This document shows, one piece after another, positions 15,988-25,269 of a stretch of DNA of 64,000 nucleotides. The position numbers and the translations under genes are program-made. Under the pieces are notes generated by a model. It did not search any database. It saw nothing but the letters and a program-made list of their open reading frames with translations, and had not been told where the DNA came from. The DNA comes from Elusimicrobiota bacterium. Lineage in GTDB: Bacteria > Elusimicrobiota > Elusimicrobia > UBA1565 > UBA9628. The stretch is taken from NCBI GenBank assembly GCA_016218545.1, contig JACRDQ010000036.1:124001-188000 (forward strand). Reading direction: 5' to 3'. The number at the start of each line of letters is the position of its first letter. The stretch's first letter is position 1.

Positions 15988-17997
15988 TCAAGGCGCGCAG
16001 CACTTCTTGTACTTCTTCCCTGACCCGCAAGGGCAGGGCTCGTTGCGGCCCACCTTGGGAAGGTCCAGCTTCGCCAGCTCGCCCGCTAACCACTCAAAGG
16101 CGCCCGGGACCTTTTCCCAGGCAGGCATGACCTCCGACACCGCGTAGGTTGCCTCGGTCTCGCCGCCCAATTGCAGGCGGTCGGCGAACCGGCGAGGGAG
16201 CCTTTTGCGCTTCAGAAGGTAGTCCGGGAAATACTCGTTGTACTCCAGCGCCTCGCGAAGCGTGCCGGCGGATTCGGCTGGCGGTGCCTTGAAAGCGAAG
16301 GCTGCCAGGGCTTTCATGAGCAGGAACTCCAGGCTGCAATCGTCCTTGTACCGGGAGACGATCTCCCGGATCTCCTCGAAGCGCCCCAACTCGCCCAGGC
16401 GGGCGAGCAGGACATGGCGCATGCCTTGGTTGTCGTTGGGGTTGAGCTTGAGCATCTCCCGCCAATGCGAAAAGGCCGCCTCGCGGTCGCCCAGAAGCCA
16501 AAGGCACCGCGCCAGTTCCGCCCTGGCTCTCATGTAGGGACGGCTCTCGACTATCCCCCAGAAATGGCCGGCATGCTCCTTGAAGAACTCCTTGCCCAGG
16601 CCTCGCTCCCCGGCTTCCACCGCCTTCAGGTACAAATCCCGCGCTTCCACCAGACTGCCGGCAGTCTCCTCCGCGAGCAAGTTATAGGCATCCGCGCAAT
16701 CGGGCGATATCTGGAGCGCCCGGCGCGCCAGCTTGATCCGGCGCAGGACACTGGGCTCCTCAAAGGCCTGGTACATCAGGTTCTGAGCCGCCTCCCCGGC
16801 GCTGCGCGGGGCAGGGGTCTTGTCCAGTTCGCCTTTCTCCTGCGATTCATGCAGAAAACGGCTCATCTCCTCCGGCGACTCGAACTTCTGATCCTCAAGA
16901 TGGCGGGACAAGTTGAAGGAGATCTTCTCCATGGCCCGGTGGTCCAGCCTCTTCTCAGGCGCTTCCTTCCGGTGGCGCCGGCCCAGGAAGTCCTCCATGC
17001 TGTCCTTGACGTCCAGGATCGCCTCCAAGCGCTCCTTGGCCGAAACCTTGAGGCCGAGCCCTTCACCGAGCGGAGAGAGGAGCTTGGCCAGCTCCTCTCC
17101 CCGGACCTGTATCTCTCGCGGCAGGCGGCCGGACTTCTCAATGGCTTCCAGCACGGCCTCGGCCAGGGCTTGGTGCTTCGGCTTGTCCGGACCGGAAAGG
17201 TCCGTATGGATGATGAAGAAAGACTCCTGATGCACCACCATGGAAGCGCAGGGCAATTCAGGCCTATCCGGTCCCATGATCGCAGACGGCAGATGAAAGG
17301 CATCCGCCTCCCAGACCCCGTCGGCCTTCAATCGGTTCGACTTCAGCTTGGAGAGCCTCCCTGAGTCGAGCGAGACGGGGTTTGCGGGAGTCGGCCGATA
17401 GGTCGGGACCGGCTCCCAGCAAGTCTCATGGCCCGCGGTGTCGGCCTTCAGCGCATAGCAGAAGACTTGCCCTGGCCGGCTTGCGAGGTCCAGGTTCTCT
17501 TTGTCCACCTTGATCGCCGCATCACGACCGCAACGGAGCGCCAGTGCGAGGAACCTCGCCTCCGTCTCCGTCAGGTGCCACGGCGCATAACCCGGCAAAT
17601 GGCTTCTGAAGAGGGGCCATGCCTTGCTTCCCCGGAATTTGAGCCCGAGCTGACGGACCGGCTCGCGGTCGGCTTTCTCCAGATCGCCGCGGTCCGCGAA
17701 CTCCGCCATGAGGCAGTTCTGGAGCGAGAAGATGTCCCCTGCTTCCATGTCGATCTCTCGGTTCTGCATCTGACGATGGATTTCAAAACCCTCGGCACCC
17801 CGATACACGGCCAAGGCGAACATCTCGCCGAGTGCTCCAAGGACGCAGCAGTAGCCGGTCTGCCCTGTCGCGCTGTCGTGCACGCCAAAGACATCGCCAT
17901 CCGCCATGATCTCCCATGGCTCCAAGGCCGCAAACTCCGTGGCGGCGGCGTAGAGCTCCTTCCAGACCGGCAAAGAAACTTCAGGGACTTTGGCCAC
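15988..17997 (-). CDS. SEC-C motif protein with TPR-like repeats
   Basis: A 669-residue cytoplasmic protein. The first 400 residues match nothing I recognise. Helical TPR-like repeats follow (about 405-560, with [20 protein letters not shown]), and the last 20 residues are a complete SEC-C zinc motif ([18 protein letters not shown]). SEC-C tails occur on SecA and many uncharacterised proteins, often on mobile elements, and are thought to bind zinc and mediate partner contacts. The GTG start at 17997 has GGAGG six bases upstream. It is convergent with the integrase and probably cotranscribed with the damaged gene at 18016-18677. Confidence 0.75.
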   Translation of the reverse strand: MAKVPEVSLPVWKELYAAATEFAALEPWEIMADGDVFGVHDSATGQTGYCCVLGALGEMFALAVYRGAEGFEIHRQMQNREIDMEAGDIFSLQNCLMAEFADRGDLEKADREPVRQLGLKFRGSKAWPLFRSHLPGYAPWHLTETEARFLALALRCGRDAAIKVDKENLDLASRPGQVFCYALKADTAGHETCWEPVPTYRPTPANPVSLDSGRLSKLKSNRLKADGVWEADAFHLPSAIMGPDRPELPCASMVVHQESFFIIHTDLSGPDKPKHQALAEAVLEAIEKSGRLPREIQVRGEELAKLLSPLGEGLGLKVSAKERLEAILDVKDSMEDFLGRRHRKEAPEKRLDHRAMEKISFNLSRHLEDQKFESPEEMSRFLHESQEKGELDKTPAPRSAGEAAQNLMYQAFEEPSVLRRIKLARRALQISPDCADAYNLLAEETAGSLVEARDLYLKAVEAGERGLGKEFFKEHAGHFWGIVESRPYMRARAELARCLWLLGDREAAFSHWREMLKLNPNDNQGMRHVLLARLGELGRFEEIREIVSRYKDDCSLEFLLMKALAAFAFKAPPAESAGTLREALEYNEYFPDYLLKRKRLPRRFADRLQLGGETEATYAVSEVMPAWEKVPGAFEWLAGELAKLDLPKVGRNEPCPCGSGKKYKKCCAP

Positions 17998-18015
17998 TTC
18001 AACCTCCAGCCATCC

Positions 18016-18677
18016 TCAATTGACCTCGAATTCAAGCCGCCGGCCCGCGCGGCCGGGGGCCTCCCGCTTCCATATCCGGGGCCCGCTCCTGAGCCCCGGG
18101 AAACCAGCATCAGAGGGGTCCTCTCCCCGATTAGCAGGTCCGGGATGCTCTTTCTGATCTGTGCCTCCGAGAGCCCCATGCCGCGGTTCAACGCGGCAAG
18201 CTCATGGCGCCCCGCCACCTTCATGCCCAGGATTCTTTCAAGCACAAGACCTACGGCGTTGAGCCGGACATGGTGCCACGCAGCCTCGGATGACCAGCTT
18301 CTGCGCAGGCTCCCGGCGGACCTGCGGGCTTCGACCAGAGCCCCTCGGCCCAGGCGAGTCAGGGAGTAAAGTCTGCGCGGACCTTCGACAGATTGGCCCT
18401 TGGAATGGCCTTGGACAAGGCCCGCCTTTTCCAGTCGGCGCAGTCTCTTATAGGCGTAGTGGTCAAAGGAAATTCTGTCGTACTCGTTGAAAAAGAGCCG
18501 GAGCTTTTCCTCGTTCGCGCACTCTCTAAAGACCAGACCGTCAAGCTGTCCCAGCCCCAGAATCCCCCATCGCCCCAAGGCTGACAGCACCATCCATTCC
18601 CTATCCTTCAGCCTGATCTTTGGGGCTTTCAACAGAGCCTTTTCTGTTCCCTTCTCCAAAACATCCTTGGTCATCAT
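18016..18677 (-). pseudogene. Replication-relaxation-like winged-helix protein, 3' end disrupted
   Basis: The first 200 or so codons encode a winged-helix protein resembling the replication-relaxation family of plasmids and integrative elements: LKDREWMVLSALGRWGILG, YKRLRRLEKAGLVQ, LYSLTRLGRGAL and the late IPDLLIG. After IPDLLIGERTPLML the frame turns into low-complexity Gly/Pro/Arg sequence and runs open into the SEC-C gene to 17571, which is implausible. A +1 shift in this stretch would instead give a tail RRLEFEVN and a stop at 18018-18016, just before the next ribosome site. Either the gene is frameshifted or there is a sequence error. The start is ATG at 18677. Confidence 0.5.
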
Positions 18678-18713
18678 GCAAACCAATCTCGCTGCCTCTT
18701 CCAGCCCGCCGCC

Positions 18714-18764
18714 TTCCCGACCCCGCCACCATTGAATCCGTGGTTGTGGGGGCGGGGTCGGGAA
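18714..18764. repeat. Inverted repeat, 14-bp perfect arms
   Basis: Arms 18714-18727 and 18751-18764 (TTCCCGACCCCGCC and its complement) around a 23-base loop. It is the first of three strong inverted repeats in the gap (18678-18928) between the replication-relaxation-like and MerR-like genes. No T-tract follows, so it is not an ordinary terminator. Confidence 0.7.
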
Positions 18765-18766
18765 GC

Positions 18767-18787
18767 AAACCGGGCAACGCCCGGTTT
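18767..18787. repeat. Inverted repeat, 9-bp perfect arms
   Basis: AAACCGGGC and its complement around AAC, directly adjoining the larger repeat. It would form a tight hairpin in RNA or single-stranded DNA. Confidence 0.65.
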
Positions 18788-18851
18788 GAGGCGGGCGCCA
18801 TTTTGGCAGCGACAACCAGTGTTTTCGAAGAACACCACTCCGTCCAAATCT

Positions 18852-18915
18852 GTCCGGCAGACCCTCAGACATGCCTGCGGGGTTGTCGGAGGGGGTGCCT
18901 GAGGGTTTGCCGGAC
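18852..18915. repeat. Inverted repeat, 17-bp arms with one mismatch
   Basis: Arms 18852-18868 and 18899-18915 begin GTCCGGCA and differ at one position. With the two repeats above they make an origin- or oriT-like cluster beside a replication-type gene; that function is inference. Confidence 0.65.
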
Positions 18916-18928
18916 ACATTCCGCTGGC

Positions 18929-19675
18929 CTAGGAATGCACTTGCCCTTTCCGATCGAGGCGTGCCCGCCGGGCCAAAACCTTCCTGACGAGCCTCTTGTT
19001 GAGGGCCTGCTTGACCGCCAAATCCTTGAGATCCTGGGCTGATTCTCGCTTCAAGAATTCCTGCCAGCGGCCGGAGTTGACCCAGGTTTTCATCTCATCC
19101 AGCCGGCCCAAAATCAGCTTCTTCTGGAGCTTGCGGAGGGTGTCTCCGGGCTCCAACGCCGCGGTCACGGTCTGGCTTGAGGACATGAGGTCCTGGAGCA
19201 TAACATCCGCGGCCTTGGCCATGATGAGGTCCTTGAGTTGGTAGCCGTTCTTGAGCATCTTGGCCACATCCAAGAGCTCGTCCAGCTCCAACTTGCGCTC
19301 CATAATAAGGTCGTGGTGCTCCTTGGGAAAGTGCTCCAAGAGGTCCCGGATGGCGCCCAGAGGAAGGCTGTAGGCCTGTCTCAGGGTCAGGATGATTCCC
19401 AAGCGGTCGAACTGGTCCGGGAACACGAAGCAGGCCTTCTTATCCTTGATGATTGGCGGCTCCATGAGCCTGATCCGGGGTGAGCAGTAGCTGCGAAGAA
19501 CCCGCGCGCTGAGCTTGAATCCCCCCACAGCCTCGGTCATCGCGATGAACTCGTTGGCCTCAACCAGGACCTTGCCAGGGGATTCCCCCTTGTCCTTCTT
19601 CCGGCTGAAATGGTCGATGACCTGCTGCGGGCTCATCACCGGCAAGTCCTGGAGTTGTCGGGTTCCCGTATCCAT
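18929..19675 (-). CDS. MerR-like winged-helix regulator
   Basis: 248 residues. Residues about 50-110 look like a MerR-type DNA-binding domain: LSARVLRSYCSPRIRLMEPP, a wing, then FDRLGIILTLRQAYSLPLGAIRDLLEHF. The rest is a long, charged, mostly helical region with no metal-binding cysteine cluster, so it is not a classical metal sensor. Proteins of this form on integrative elements often regulate element genes or act as excisionases. The ATG at 19675 has TACAAT nine bases upstream, which may be its -10 box on a very short leader. It is on the same strand as, and 16 bases downstream of, the flavoprotein that ends the arsenosugar operon. Confidence 0.6.
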   Translation of the reverse strand: MDTGTRQLQDLPVMSPQQVIDHFSRKKDKGESPGKVLVEANEFIAMTEAVGGFKLSARVLRSYCSPRIRLMEPPIIKDKKACFVFPDQFDRLGIILTLRQAYSLPLGAIRDLLEHFPKEHHDLIMERKLELDELLDVAKMLKNGYQLKDLIMAKAADVMLQDLMSSSQTVTAALEPGDTLRKLQKKLILGRLDEMKTWVNSGRWQEFLKRESAQDLKDLAVKQALNKRLVRKVLARRARLDRKGQVHS

Positions 19676-19691
19676 GGTGGTTGTATTGTAC

Positions 19692-21227
19692 TTATGAAAA
19701 GCATCGCCCCGAAATGTTTATGAACCGAAGCCACTTCCCCAGCGCCGCCTTGAGCCACGGAGTCAGACGGGCGCGCTGGAAGGCGTCTCCCGTCTTCTTG
19801 ATGCACTCGGCCTGGGTCGGGTAGGGATGGATGGTCCCGGCGATCGTCTTGAGGCCGAGTCCTCCGGTCATGGCCAGGGACAGTTCGCCGATCATGTCTC
19901 CAGCGCGCCTGGCGACGATGGTGGCCCCGAGTATCCGGTCCGATCCTCGTCCGACATGGACTTTGACGAAGCCGTCGTTCTCGCCGTCCAGAATGGCGCG
20001 ATCCACGTCTTTGAACTCCTGCATGAAGGTCTGGGTCGGGATGCCCTTCTGCGCCGCGTCCTTCTCGTACATGCCGACATGGGCGATCTCCGGGTCCGTA
20101 TAGGTGCACCAGGGGATCGTCAGGGCGCTCGCCCGCTTGCGGCCCATGAAGAGGGCGTTCTGGATGACGATGCGGGCGGCTGCGTCCGCCGTGTGGGTGA
20201 ACTTGGCGGCCAGGCAGATGTCCCCGGCGGCGTAGATCCGCGGATGGCTGGTCCGGAGGAAATCGTCCACCTTGACCCCTGACCGGCTATCGTATTCGAC
20301 GCCGACCGCCTCGAGATTAAGCCCCTCCACATTGGGCGCTCGTCCCACCCCGACCAATATCTCATCCACCTCGATGCCATCCTGGTGGCAGTCGCAGTCC
20401 GTCAGCAGGACCTTGCAGCTGCCGCGCTTCTCGACCTTGAGGATGTTGTGGTTGCAGGAGAATTCGATCCCCTCGCGGGCAAAAGCCCTTTCAATGACCG
20501 CGGCAGCGTCCCGGTCCTCGCGGATGAGGATTTGGCCAAGGGCCTCCAGAAGATGCACCTTGGACCCGAAACGCGAGAAGGCCTGGGCCAGTTCGCAGCC
20601 GATGGGACCGGCTCCGATGACGGCGAGCCTCCTGGGGAGCGCCGTCAGGGAGAAGACCGTCTCGTTCGTCAAGTAGCCGGCCTCCTTGAGCCCGGGGATG
20701 GGCAAGTCCATGGCGCGGGCCCCGGTGGCGATGACCGCCTTGGAGAACCGCAGGGCCTTCCCGTCGACCTCCACGCTGTCCGGACCCGAGAACCTCGCCG
20801 ATCCGAAGAAGACGTCCACCCCGAGGTCCTTGAAGCGGCGCGCGGAATCGTTGCCGCTGACCTGGCTGCGCAGCCCTCGCATCCGTTCCATGACGGCGGG
20901 GAAATCCACCTCCACCCCCGCGGGGACCCGCACCCCGAAGGCTCCCGCGTCCCGGACATCGGAGGCCGCGCGGGAGGCCCGGATGAGGGCCTTGGAAGGC
21001 ACGCAGCCGACGTTCAAGCAGTCTCCTCCCAGAAGGTGCTTCTCAATGAGCGCGACCTTGGCCCCGAGGCCGGCTGCGCCCGCCGCGGTCACCAAGCCTG
21101 CCGTCCCTGCCCCGATCACCACCAGGTTATAGCGTCCTCTCGGTTCGGGGTTCTTCCAATCAGGGGGATGCGCGTTGGCAAGGAGGGCCTGGTTGTGCCG
21201 GTCCCAAGGCTCGATGATGAGGTTCAT
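19692..21227 (-). CDS. Mercuric-reductase-like FAD-dependent disulfide oxidoreductase
   Basis: 511 residues of the pyridine nucleotide-disulfide oxidoreductase family. The Rossmann FAD motif VIGAGTAGLVTA (about 37-48) is followed by the redox-active disulfide Cys70 and Cys75 (GGDCLNVGCVPSKA), an NAD(P)H motif AVIGAGPIGCELA, GDICLAAKFTHTADAA, and a C-terminal dimer domain with the HPYPTQAE histidine. The paired C-terminal cysteines and the N-terminal heavy-metal domain of true MerA are absent, so mercury is unlikely; an organic or arsenical disulfide substrate is possible. The ATG overlaps the TVP38 stop as ATGA. It is the last gene of the arsenosugar operon. Confidence 0.8.
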   Translation of the reverse strand: MNLIIEPWDRHNQALLANAHPPDWKNPEPRGRYNLVVIGAGTAGLVTAAGAAGLGAKVALIEKHLLGGDCLNVGCVPSKALIRASRAASDVRDAGAFGVRVPAGVEVDFPAVMERMRGLRSQVSGNDSARRFKDLGVDVFFGSARFSGPDSVEVDGKALRFSKAVIATGARAMDLPIPGLKEAGYLTNETVFSLTALPRRLAVIGAGPIGCELAQAFSRFGSKVHLLEALGQILIREDRDAAAVIERAFAREGIEFSCNHNILKVEKRGSCKVLLTDCDCHQDGIEVDEILVGVGRAPNVEGLNLEAVGVEYDSRSGVKVDDFLRTSHPRIYAAGDICLAAKFTHTADAAARIVIQNALFMGRKRASALTIPWCTYTDPEIAHVGMYEKDAAQKGIPTQTFMQEFKDVDRAILDGENDGFVKVHVGRGSDRILGATIVARRAGDMIGELSLAMTGGLGLKTIAGTIHPYPTQAECIKKTGDAFQRARLTPWLKAALGKWLRFINISGRCFS

Positions 21228-21874
21228 TGTTCGTCCCTCCGCGGTTGAGGCGTCGTTCCGGTCTTCCGCTCCAAGGCTGTCCGGGCAAGCCGCGTGACAT
21301 AGAGGGTGACCGCGATGGTGGCGGCAAGCCCGATGCCGTAGAGCAGCCACTCAGCCGGCGTCTTGGCATGCTTCTCCGCGCCCAATCCAGCCAGACTCCC
21401 GGCCAGGGAGCCTAGATAGACGTACAGCACCGTTCCCGGCAGCATACCGGCCCAGGACGCCGCGACGTACTCCGAGAGCCGCACCTCGGTCACGCCGAAG
21501 GCATAGTTGAGCAGGTTGAACGGGAAGGCGGGCGAGAGCCGGGTGAGGATGACGATCTTCCAGCCCCCTTGGCCCACGGCGGACCGGAGCGCGGCGAAGC
21601 GGGGGCTTCCTTGCAGCTTCCGTTCGACCCAATCACGCGCCAGGTGCCGTCCGATGAGGAATGCCGCGGTCGCTCCGGTGACGGAGGCGATGGAGACATA
21701 GATCGCGCCCCGGATGACACCGAACAAGGCTCCTGCACCCAGGGTCAGAAGAGAGGCCGGCACGAAGAGCACGCAGGCAAGGACGTACACGGCCATGAAG
21801 ATCGCCGGAGCCCACGGTCCCATGCCTTGGACCTGGTCCAGGAGCGCGGCCGCCCACCCCGCCTTCAATCCCAT
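21224..21874 (-). CDS. TVP38/TMEM64 (DedA-superfamily) membrane protein
   Basis: 216 residues with five to six hydrophobic segments. Diagnostic stretches are FVPASLLTLGAGALFG and RLSPAFPFNLLNYAFG, the SNARE-associated/VTT core that DedA-superfamily proteins use in lipid or ion transport. It overlaps the glycosyltransferase stop by 10 bases and has GGAGAGG upstream of ATG 21874; a longer in-frame start at 21919 would overlap that gene further. TVP38 proteins are frequent neighbours of arsenosugar glycosyltransferases, so it may move a lipid-linked or sugar arsenical. The substrate is unknown. Confidence 0.8.
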   Translation of the reverse strand: MGLKAGWAAALLDQVQGMGPWAPAIFMAVYVLACVLFVPASLLTLGAGALFGVIRGAIYVSIASVTGATAAFLIGRHLARDWVERKLQGSPRFAALRSAVGQGGWKIVILTRLSPAFPFNLLNYAFGVTEVRLSEYVAASWAGMLPGTVLYVYLGSLAGSLAGLGAEKHAKTPAEWLLYGIGLAATIAVTLYVTRLARTALERKTGTTPQPRRDEQ

Positions 21875-22536
21875 GACAACCTCTCCAGGCCCCGAAGCGC
21901 CTCTCTCGTGCGCGTCCAAGGCGCGTCATCCCCGGCGACGCACAGCTTCCGAAAAGCCCGCAAATCCGTCCATGAGTCCACGTCGGAGCGGATGGCGAGT
22001 TCCTTGAGGGACAAACCCTCTTCTCGAAGGAGTTCCAGGGTCCGGCCGTACACCGCGGCGGTGGACCAAGGCACGTTCCGGAAAACCGCCGGATTGGGGC
22101 CCCGCAGGCCGATGAGGCAATAGCCTCCGTCATGGGTCGGTCCGAGCACCGCGTCGTCGCGCTCCAGGGCCGCGAAGGCTTCCTCCAGACAATCCGCGGG
22201 CAGGTGCGGGCAGTCCGTCCCGATGACGAGGACGCGGCCGGCTCCCTTCCTGAAAGCATGGTCGAAGGCATGCGCCAGCCGGGAACCAAGGTCAGGCCCC
22301 TCCTGCGCGAAGACCGGGATATCATCCGAAGCGAGCCAGCCCGCGTCAGCGTCCCGGGTTCCAGGGTCATAGGCGATGGCGACCGCCGCGCCGCGGACCA
22401 GGCGAGTCTGGGCCAACGTGTCCAGAGCCAGGGCCCGGTAGACGGCGGCCGCCTGCTCAGCCGTGAGCGGAGGACACAGCCTCGTCTTGACAAGGCCAGG
22501 CAGCGGGGCCTTGGCGAAAACGACGATCAGGTTCAC
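21865..22536 (-). CDS. TIGR04282-type arsenosugar glycosyltransferase
   Basis: 223 residues of the nucleotide-sugar transferase-like family named TIGR04282. Visible motifs: VVFAKAPLPGLVKTRLCPPL (nucleotide binding), GTDCPHLP, and GPTHDGGYCLIGLRGP with the metal-binding DGG. The family is regularly encoded with ArsS and a TIGR04283 glycosyltransferase, and the predicted step is sugar or nucleotide transfer in arsenosugar assembly. The GTG start at 22536 overlaps the previous stop as GTGA, showing tight coupling. Confidence 0.85.
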   Translation of the reverse strand: MNLIVVFAKAPLPGLVKTRLCPPLTAEQAAAVYRALALDTLAQTRLVRGAAVAIAYDPGTRDADAGWLASDDIPVFAQEGPDLGSRLAHAFDHAFRKGAGRVLVIGTDCPHLPADCLEEAFAALERDDAVLGPTHDGGYCLIGLRGPNPAVFRNVPWSTAAVYGRTLELLREEGLSLKELAIRSDVDSWTDLRAFRKLCVAGDDAPWTRTREALRGLERLSWD

Positions 22537-23216
22537 CGATACAACCTCGCCAGGGCCCGAGGCCTCATCCCCAGGTGGAAAAGGCCGGTGATGAGGACGT
22601 TGCGCAGGCTGCGGCGGACCCGGCCGCCGCGCTCATAGCGCCTCACCGATGTCCTCACCCGGCCGGGCAGGATGCGGATCGGCCCGATCCGGCGCAGCTT
22701 CCTCAGGAGGTAGTACTCCTCCATGATCGGGACGTCAGGGAATCCTCCCGACGCCAAATACGCTTCCCGCGCCACCGCGATGCCTTGGTCTCCGAACGGC
22801 ACGCCGGTCAGGCGGCTGCGCCAAGCCGCGATCCTTTCGATGACGCGGTAGAAGGCCGCGGGATGGTCGAAGCCCAGTTGGAATGCGGTCGACCCGGGCC
22901 GAGGCCGGGACCGCCAGGCTGCCAGCAGCATATCCAGCCAGCCCTCCGGGAGGCGAGTGTCGGCGTGCAGGAAGAGGAGGATGTCCCCGGTCGCGGCCAG
23001 CGCTCCGCAATGCATCTGATAGGCTCGGCCGGGCCGCTCCAAGGCCAGAGCCAGGTCCGCCGAGGCCCGAGCCGCGGCGAGCGTGCCGTCCTTCGAGCCG
23101 CCGTCCGCCACGACGAGCTCCACGAGGCGGGGGCGCGCGCCGGCCCGCACATGGGCCAGCGCAGCCGCGAGAGCCTCTTCTTCATCGAGCGTCGGCATGA
23201 TGACCGAGAGCTTCAT
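22533..23216 (-). CDS. TIGR04283-type arsenosugar glycosyltransferase (GT2)
   Basis: 227 residues, GT2 fold: SVIMPTLDEEEALAAAL, VVADGGSKDGT, GRAYQMHCGA, the DxD-like HADTRLP, and GVPFGDQGIAVARE, with a C-terminal basic amphipathic stretch (RRYERGGRVRRSLRNV) that may bind the membrane. The combination matches the TIGR04283 family found beside ArsS. The ATG at 23216 lies 10 bases after the ArsS-ArsM stop with only a weak ribosome site, so it relies on coupling. Confidence 0.85.
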   Translation of the reverse strand: MKLSVIMPTLDEEEALAAALAHVRAGARPRLVELVVADGGSKDGTLAAARASADLALALERPGRAYQMHCGALAATGDILLFLHADTRLPEGWLDMLLAAWRSRPRPGSTAFQLGFDHPAAFYRVIERIAAWRSRLTGVPFGDQGIAVAREAYLASGGFPDVPIMEEYYLLRKLRRIGPIRILPGRVRTSVRRYERGGRVRRSLRNVLITGLFHLGMRPRALARLYR

Positions 23217-23226
23217 CGGGGCGGAG

Positions 23227-25269
23227 TCAACAGCAACTCCCTCCTTTGGCGGGCGCATCCGCGCTCTCCGGCCTTGCCCCTGGAGCGCACGGAAAAGGGC
23301 CGAAATGGCTGCTCGTGTCTCCCAGGACCTTGAAATGCCGGCTGAATCGGGTCTTGCCGAGCATGGCCGCGGTGTTGCCGCAGACGAGCATGGGCTTGTC
23401 CTTGACGAAGACATGATGGTCGTCGAGCCGGAAGCTGTGCGGACAGCCCGGGATCGTTCCCCGGTAAAAAGCGACCTGGCCGTAGTCCTCGCAGATATCT
23501 TCGAGGTCCAGCTTGAACGCGCGGATGGTCATGGAGTAGAAGCCGATGCCCGCTGTTTTGTCCCGCAGGCCGGGCTCCGCGACCTCGATCTTCGTCTTGG
23601 ACATCATGCGCCAATCCAGGCAGCCCGCGGCGCGCAGCAGCCTGCGGAAGTCCTCGACGTACATGGCTCCGGCGAGGCATTCGCCGTGGAGCACCGGGTC
23701 GCCCCTGAGGGAGTCCGGCACCCTGCGGTCGGAGAACACGTCGGAGAAGTAGAGCTCTCCCCCCGGCCTGAGGACCCTGAAGATCTCGGAGAACACGGTG
23801 GGCTTGTCGGGAGAAAGGTTGATCACGCAGTTGGAGATGACCACGTCCTGGGACGAGTCTTCGATGCCGGCTCCCTTCAGGTCCTCGATATAGCCTTTCC
23901 TGAAGTCCGTGTTGAAGCGGCTGAACCCGAACCTCCGCATCTGAGAGTCCTGATGCCTGCGCGCGACCGCGAGCTGCTCATCCGTCATGTCGATGCCGGT
24001 GGCGAATCCGTCTTCGCCGGCCAGGCAGGCGGCGACATAAACGTCCCGGCCGGTCCCGCAGCCAAGGTCGAGCACGCGGCAGCCGTCCAGAAGCGGTGGG
24101 AATGGCGACCCACAGCCGTAGAACTTGTCCAGGATCTCCGGTTCGATGCGAGAGATGACCGCTCGCAGGGACTCCGGCATGGAGTCGCCGGTGCAGCACG
24201 CGCTGGTCTTGAGGTCCTTCTTTCCGCGAAGGACTCTTCCATAATATTCCTTCACGGTCTCCTTCGCGTCCGGGCTTGTCGCCGGGGCATGGCGCGGGTC
24301 GACGTTGGTCAACGCTCCCTGGCAGCTCGAGCCGCTTCCTGCCGTGCATGCCAGGCAGTGTTCCCCGGTGAGGATATCCCGGCCTTCGAGCCGGGAGAGG
24401 CGCAGGCCGCCGATAAGGAGGTCCTTCCCTGTCTCATCCTTGAGCGCGTAGCCCAAGGCGAGGTTGAAGTCGCAATCATAGAGGCGGCCGTCATAGCCCA
24501 CGCTCAGGAAGGTGCGGCACATCAGGGAATCGAGGGTCCGCGGGTTGAAGTTCGCCTCGAGCAGACGCGCGTATTCCCCGCGATCGCCGCAAGACTCCAG
24601 GTAGCTCTTGAACTTCTTGATCGGGACGTTCGCGATCGTCAGGAGGCGATTGAATTCTATCCCGTGCTCTTTCCTCAAGACCTCCCTGTAATCCTTCTCC
24701 AACCCTGTTCCCGGGGCCGGGAGGCTCCCGTCCGAGGGGTTGTAGACGAGGTCCAGCCGCAAGCCGGCCTGCCCGGCGAAGCCCGCCTTGTTCAAGAGCC
24801 GCAGCGCCCGGACGCTCTTCTCGAACACGCCCGCCCCCCGTTGGCCGTCCACGTTCTCCCGGGTGTAGCAGGGCAGGGAGCAGATCAGCCGGACCTCGTG
24901 GCGCTTGAAGAACTCCGGGAGATGCTCCTTGCCTTTCTCCAGAAGCACCGTCAGATTCGAGCGGACGATGAGTTCCTCGACAAGCGGCCGGCCGGAAGCG
25001 ACGAGCTGCTCGAAATGCGGGTTCAGTTCGGGTGCCCCGCCGGTGACGTCCAAAGTCTGGAGCTTGTTCCGGGAGAGGAATTCCAGGATTTCGTCCACCA
25101 CCTTGCGCGACATCAGGTTCTTCCCGTCCGGGGAGGCCTCGATGTGGCAGTGCCGGCAGCTCTGATTGCAGAGGTTGCCCATGTTCACCTGGAGCGTGGT
25201 CAATCGCCCGCGCCGGAGAACGGCCTTGTCGATGTCGTGCTCCTGCAGGACGCCGGTGAACGTATTCAT
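23227..25269 (-). CDS. arsS: ArsS-ArsM fusion: arsenosugar radical SAM enzyme plus arsenite methyltransferase
   Basis: 680 residues joining two enzymes of arsenosugar synthesis. Residues 1 to about 322 are ArsS: the radical SAM cluster CNQSCRHC (Cys34, 38, 41), LDVTGGAPELNP, and the ArsS tail with HCLACTAGSGSSCQG. This half is thought to build the dimethylarsenoribose carbon-arsenic bond from SAM. Residues from about 335 are ArsM: VKEYYGRVL, TSACCTG, FYGCGSPFP, SAM motif LDLGCGTGRDVYVA, ISNCVINLSPDK with its arsenic-binding cysteine, and LCGNTA-like VCGNTAAML near the end. It ends GGSCC, a possible thiol site. The ATG at 25269 has AAGGAG six bases upstream and overlaps the stop of a 41-residue peptide as ATGA. 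Separate genes are the arrangement I know. Confidence 0.93.
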   Translation of the reverse strand: MNTFTGVLQEHDIDKAVLRRGRLTTLQVNMGNLCNQSCRHCHIEASPDGKNLMSRKVVDEILEFLSRNKLQTLDVTGGAPELNPHFEQLVASGRPLVEELIVRSNLTVLLEKGKEHLPEFFKRHEVRLICSLPCYTRENVDGQRGAGVFEKSVRALRLLNKAGFAGQAGLRLDLVYNPSDGSLPAPGTGLEKDYREVLRKEHGIEFNRLLTIANVPIKKFKSYLESCGDRGEYARLLEANFNPRTLDSLMCRTFLSVGYDGRLYDCDFNLALGYALKDETGKDLLIGGLRLSRLEGRDILTGEHCLACTAGSGSSCQGALTNVDPRHAPATSPDAKETVKEYYGRVLRGKKDLKTSACCTGDSMPESLRAVISRIEPEILDKFYGCGSPFPPLLDGCRVLDLGCGTGRDVYVAACLAGEDGFATGIDMTDEQLAVARRHQDSQMRRFGFSRFNTDFRKGYIEDLKGAGIEDSSQDVVISNCVINLSPDKPTVFSEIFRVLRPGGELYFSDVFSDRRVPDSLRGDPVLHGECLAGAMYVEDFRRLLRAAGCLDWRMMSKTKIEVAEPGLRDKTAGIGFYSMTIRAFKLDLEDICEDYGQVAFYRGTIPGCPHSFRLDDHHVFVKDKPMLVCGNTAAMLGKTRFSRHFKVLGDTSSHFGPFPCAPGARPESADAPAKGGSCC

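Noticed and set aside
17571..18677. Long version of the replication-relaxation-like gene
   Set aside because: After 18100 the frame is nonsense and overlaps the SEC-C gene in another phase.
23227..25269. Selenocysteine in ArsS
   Set aside because: Some ArsS proteins contain it, but here the tail positions are ordinary cysteine codons and no in-frame TGA exists.
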